Assembly: GCF_001888165.1 (NCBI RefSeq)
Contig: NZ_CP015455.1
Span: 248,001 to 312,000, forward strand
From: Syntrophotalea acetylenica
GTDB lineage: Bacteria > Desulfobacterota > Desulfuromonadia > Desulfuromonadales > Syntrophotaleaceae
DNA: 64,000 bases
Direction: 5' to 3'
The translations under genes and the position numbers were made by a program. The notes under the pieces are model-generated. The model ran no database searches, was not told the DNA's origin, and worked only from the letters and a program-made list of their open reading frames with translations. This document shows, piece after piece, positions 62,732-64,000 of the stretch (position 1 is its first letter; each line of letters begins with the position of its first letter).

Positions 62732-64000
62732 AAGCTGTGATCATGGCAGGCGGGTTCGGAACCCGCATGCAGCCTTTGACCATCAATCAGCCCAAACCGA
62801 TGGTGCCTCTGGTCAACCAGCCAATCATGAGTCATATCATTGCGCTTTTGAAACAGCATGGTATCTCGGATGTCATCATGCTGTTGTTTCACCAGCCCGA
62901 GATCATCAAGAACTATTTCGGCGACGGCAGCGAACTGGGGGTTCGCATCACCTATGTCACGCCCCTGGAGGATTTTGGAACTGCCGGCGCGGTCAGGGCC
63001 GCGGCGCCTTATCTGGACGAACGTTTTCTGGTAATCAGCGGTGACCTGCTGACCGATTTCGATCTGGGCGAGGTTTTGAAGTTTCACGAGGAAAAGCAGG
63101 CCCTGGCCACGATCACCCTGACATCCGTGGAGGATCCTCTGCAGTTCGGGGTGGTGATTACCGATCAGCAGGGCGCCATCACCAAGTTTCTTGAAAAACC
63201 GGGCTGGGGCGAGGTGTTCTCCGATACCATCAACACCGGCATCTATGTCTTCGAGCCCGCGGTACTCGATATGATCCCGGAAAAGACCAACCGGGACTGG
63301 TCCAAGGATATCTTCCCGCGTATGCTGGCCGAGGGGCGCCCGCTGTACGGATGCCGGCAGCGCGGCTACTGGGCAGATATCGGCAATACCGACGCCTACC
63401 TGGAAACCTGCCGGGACCTGTTTCGCGACAGAGTGGCGGTATCGCTGCCCGAACCGGTCCTGTGTGAGGCAGGCCGCAGGATTTATCTCGGCACCGATAC
63501 CCAGGTGGCGGAGGCCGACCTGTCGCGCCTTGAAGGGATGGTGGTGATCGGCGACAACAGTCAGGTGCAGGGAGGATCGCGGCTGAAGAATTGCGTCATC
63601 GGCCGCAACTGCGTGATCGAGGACGATGTTGAACTGGAGGATGTCATCCTCTGGGACAATGTGTTTGTCAAGCGCGGATGCCGTCTGTTCGGCACCGTGG
63701 CCGGACATCGCACCCGCCTCGGGCGCGGCGTGGTGTCGGAGGAAGGCGTGGTCATCGGCGACGAGACCGATGTCGGCGACGAGGCCTATCTGCGCAAGGA
63801 CGTTAAAATCTGGCCGCGCAAATCGATAGAGAGCGGCTCCATTGTCAGCACCAATCTGATCTGGGGCGACAAGTGGCGCAAGAGTCTGTTCGAAGGCGCC
63901 TCGGTTCGCGGCTTGAGCAATGTGGAACTGTCGCCCGAGTTCTGCGCCAAGCTTGGCGCCGCTTACGGATCGGTGTTGCCGCGCGACAGTTATGTGATCA
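62728..64000 (+). CDS. Mannose-1-phosphate guanylyltransferase fused to phosphomannomutase (C-terminus cut)
   Basis: An open frame of at least 424 residues. The nucleotidyltransferase head is intact (KAVIMAGGFGTRMQPLT, PKPMVPLVNQP, VISGDLLTDFDL, DTINTGIYVFEP, GYWADIGN), followed by left-handed helix repeats (GDNSQVQGGSRLKNCVIGRNCVIEDDV). The last residues (SVRGLSNVELSPEFCAKLGAAYGSVLP) look like the start of a phosphohexomutase domain. Such fusions make GDP-mannose or related sugars for envelope polysaccharide. Its coupling to a receiver-domain gene suggests regulated surface-sugar synthesis. Confidence 0.85.
   Translation, partial: MKAVIMAGGFGTRMQPLTINQPKPMVPLVNQPIMSHIIALLKQHGISDVIMLLFHQPEIIKNYFGDGSELGVRITYVTPLEDFGTAGAVRAAAPYLDERFLVISGDLLTDFDLGEVLKFHEEKQALATITLTSVEDPLQFGVVITDQQGAITKFLEKPGWGEVFSDTINTGIYVFEPAVLDMIPEKTNRDWSKDIFPRMLAEGRPLYGCRQRGYWADIGNTDAYLETCRDLFRDRVAVSLPEPVLCEAGRRIYLGTDTQVAEADLSRLEGMVVIGDNSQVQGGSRLKNCVIGRNCVIEDDVELEDVILWDNVFVKRGCRLFGTVAGHRTRLGRGVVSEEGVVIGDETDVGDEAYLRKDVKIWPRKSIESGSIVSTNLIWGDKWRKSLFEGASVRGLSNVELSPEFCAKLGAAYGSVLPRDSYVI

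Overview
The window looks like chromosomal DNA of an anaerobic Desulfuromonadales-type bacterium (Pelobacter/Syntrophotalea, Geobacter or Desulfuromonas relatives). This is inferred from gene content: a complete tol-pal operon, a Na+/H+ N-type ATPase operon, a small diheme cytochrome c, a UbiD-family decarboxylase, a ManC-phosphomannomutase fusion, several radical SAM enzymes, and short intergenic tandem repeats with a 7-base period. G+C is high and even. I saw no rRNA, tRNA, insertion sequence, prophage or CRISPR array.

Layout. 1-5.6 kb: a plus-strand locus with a methyltransferase, a radical SAM protein fused to a periplasmic-binding-type domain, a P-loop NTPase and a TonB-dependent receptor, probably for uptake and handling of a metal or cofactor. 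5.6-11.1 kb (minus): a small membrane protein and tolQ-tolR-tolA-tolB-pal-cpoB. 11.4-14.8 kb (minus): queC-folE2, pyruvate kinase, a diheme cytochrome. 15.2-16.2 kb: an AmiS/UreI-type channel behind a sigma-54-like promoter and a long leader. 16.2-19.9 kb (minus): fabH and a large MscS-type channel. 20.1-27.1 kb (plus): the N-ATPase operon atpDCQRBEFAG. 27.1-29.3 kb: a half-ferritin, a radical SAM protein and an alkylguanine methyltransferase. 29.3-36.5 kb (minus): an RND efflux operon (MarR, an outer-membrane factor fused to a substrate-binding domain, adaptor, pump). 36.5-43.8 kb (minus): cysteine synthase-like enzyme, UbiD-like decarboxylase, two paralogous SHOCT lipoproteins, a tiny CxxC lipoprotein and a porin behind a sigma-54-like promoter. 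44.3-48.4 kb: dodecin, tcdA, tatD, the fused remains of a TRAP permease and a universal stress protein, a scramblase-like protein and a secreted propeller-like protein. 48.5-51.7 kb (minus): a znuABC-type zinc importer and MarC. 52-56.3 kb (plus): thioesterase, second MarC, class II aldolase, MalY/PatB lyase, ATP-grasp-like enzyme. 56.3-62.2 kb (mostly minus): M23 peptidase, two small membrane proteins, Rep/PcrA helicase, YhcC-type radical SAM protein. 62.3-64 kb (plus): response regulator and the start of a ManC-phosphomannomutase fusion cut by the window edge.

Most operons are compact, with 4-30 base overlaps. Convergent pairs also overlap (atpG/ferritin, ogt/RND) or share long symmetric terminators. 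The least explained parts are the first locus, the binding-protein/TolC fusion, two long leaders behind sigma-54-like promoters, and period-7 repeats in two spacers of the ATPase operon. All assignments come from reading the sequence and recalling family motifs; no database search was run.
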